A stretch of DNA of 64,000 nucleotides from Ancrocorticia sp. (GTDB lineage Bacteria; Actinomycetota; Actinomycetes; Actinomycetales; Actinomycetaceae): positions 124,001-188,000 of the forward strand of contig JALCLX010000002.1 of assembly GCA_022648165.1 (NCBI GenBank). Reading direction: 5' to 3'. Position 1 is the first letter of the stretch. Every line of letters begins with the position of its first letter. Made by a program: the position numbers and the translations under genes. Shown here one piece after another: positions 62,961 through 64,000 of this stretch. The notes beneath the pieces were generated by a model that saw nothing but the letters and a program-made list of their open reading frames with translations, ran no database searches and had not been told where the DNA came from.

Positions 62961-64000
62961 CTATTCCCCTTCGGATTCTTGAGGAAGTGGAATCGGGGGC
63001 TTTTCGGGCGCCCGTCTTCCTGGAGAAGACTCCCAGTGTTCGCGCTCTGGCGCCTTCCTCACTCCAGCAAAAATCTCCCGAATTTCCGCTTCCCCGATGG
63101 TCTCTTCCTCTAACAAACGGGCAGCAAGAACGTCGAGAACTTCCCGATTCTCGATAATAATGTTCCACGCCTCACCATATGCGGCATCGAGCAGGGAACT
63201 CACCTCGGAATCCACAGTCGCCGTTACCATATCTGAATGGTCATGTGGCGATCCCTCCATCGCCCGTGTAAAGGGATCCGCGTCGTCCCCGGAGAGCCTG
63301 ACTGCGCCTACAGCGGCACTCATGCCATATTCAGTTACCATTTTGCGCGCCATGTCGGTGGCCTTTTGGATATCGTTAGCTGCCCCGGTTGTGAGTTCGT
63401 GAAACACTATCTCCTCAGCAGCTCGCCCGCCCATCGCATATGTGAGCTGGTCCAGCAGTTCGCTGCGCGAAACGGAGTACCGATCTTCCGTTGGCATCAC
63501 CATCGTGTAGCCCAAAGCGCGCCCGCGTGGAAGAATCGTGATCTTCGTGACGGGGTCGGAGTGGTGAAGTGCCGCCGCCGTGAGCGCATGCCCGCCTTCG
63601 TGGTATGCGGTCATGCGGCGTTCCTCGGGATTCATGACCCGTGACTGGCGTTGCGGCCCAGCTACAACGCGATCAATCGCCTCATCGACATCACTTTCAC
63701 CAATCGATTCGCGGCCATCACGCGCGGCCAGTAGCGCCGCCTCGTTCAGAAGATTCTCCAGATCCGCACCCGTAAAACCAGGCGTGCGCCGCGCGATGCT
63801 CAACAGGCTGACCTTCGAGCTGAGGGGCTTTCCTTTTGCATGAACTGCCAGGATGGCTTCTCGGCCACGAATATCAGGGGCATCCACCGCGACCTGTCTA
63901 TCGAACCGGCCGGGCCGCAACAAGGCCGGGTCCAAAACATCGGGGCGGTTCGTTGCCGCTATCAGAATCACATTCGAACGAGTATCAAATCCGTCAAGTT
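62961..64000 (-). CDS. ftsH: ATP-dependent zinc metalloprotease FtsH, C-terminal part
   Basis: The gene runs off the right edge, so the N-terminus is missing. The part present covers the end of the AAA module ([20 protein letters not shown], then LRPGRFDRQ). The zinc protease domain follows with HEGGH in [13 protein letters not shown] and the later acidic ligand region. It ends in a Pro/Glu-rich tail ([18 protein letters not shown]). FtsH degrades membrane and regulatory proteins. Placement directly upstream of folE is the usual actinobacterial order. Confidence 0.95.
   Translation of the reverse strand, partial: LDGFDTRSNVILIAATNRPDVLDPALLRPGRFDRQVAVDAPDIRGREAILAVHAKGKPLSSKVSLLSIARRTPGFTGADLENLLNEAALLAARDGRESIGESDVDEAIDRVVAGPQRQSRVMNPEERRMTAYHEGGHALTAAALHHSDPVTKITILPRGRALGYTMVMPTEDRYSVSRSELLDQLTYAMGGRAAEEIVFHELTTGAANDIQKATDMARKMVTEYGMSAAVGAVRLSGDDADPFTRAMEGSPHDHSDMVTATVDSEVSSLLDAAYGEAWNIIIENREVLDVLAARLLEEETIGEAEIREIFAGVRKAPEREHWESSPGRRAPEKPPIPLPQESEGE

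Overview
The window looks like core chromosome of a moderately high-GC actinobacterium, probably Actinomycetaceae-like; the family is my inference from overall protein character. Actinobacterial marks seen directly are a SigR/RsrA pair, a BldC-type regulator, an Rv3235-family protein and a DUF6912 protein beside secA, the tiny ribosomal proteins bL37 and bS22, a MenJ-type reductase, GTG/TTG starts and many 4-bp start/stop overlaps. I found no prophage, transposase, CRISPR array, rRNA or tRNA.

Layout. 1-0.5 kb: tail of a glycerophosphodiester phosphodiesterase, a gene-free stretch packed with inverted repeats, and the 24-residue bL37 gene. 0.6-5.4 kb: rsrA/sigR on the minus strand, then doxX-like, aroA, rsgA and hisN on plus. 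5.4-11 kb: sbcDC, a convergent DUF6912 gene and an Rv3235-family gene. 11-14 kb: secA. 14-33 kb: a minus-strand respiratory block running menG, menJ, nuoA to nuoN (all 14 complex I subunits), then a long-chain polyprenyl diphosphate synthase; menA diverges from menG. 34-42 kb: small membrane protein, histidine phosphatase, bS22, BldC-like regulator, a K+ uptake pair, radA, two proteins of unknown function, a short N-acetylglutamate synthase and a SorC-family regulator. 42.5-49 kb: glpABC, glpF, glpK. 49-54.7 kb: lactate permease, lutABC and an SMP-30 family lactonase. 54.7-64 kb: lysS, panCD, then a minus-strand folate operon (ftsH end, folE, folP, folB-folK fusion) continuing into two PH-domain membrane proteins and a Rossmann/DUF2520 protein.

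How it works together. Much of the window concerns menaquinone. Enzymes for tail synthesis, ring prenylation, ring methylation and probable tail reduction lie around complex I. Two further predicted quinone-linked dehydrogenases, GlpABC and LutABC, with their own uptake proteins, lie downstream. This predicts respiratory growth on glycerol and lactate as well as NADH.

No clearly new multi-gene system is visible. The best leads are the hairpin-rich interval at 0.07-0.4 kb, extra cysteines in RsrA, a lactonase in the lut operon, a DUF2520 dehydrogenase-like gene beside panCD, and a recurring TANNNT hexamer 6-7 bases before start codons that indicates leaderless transcripts.
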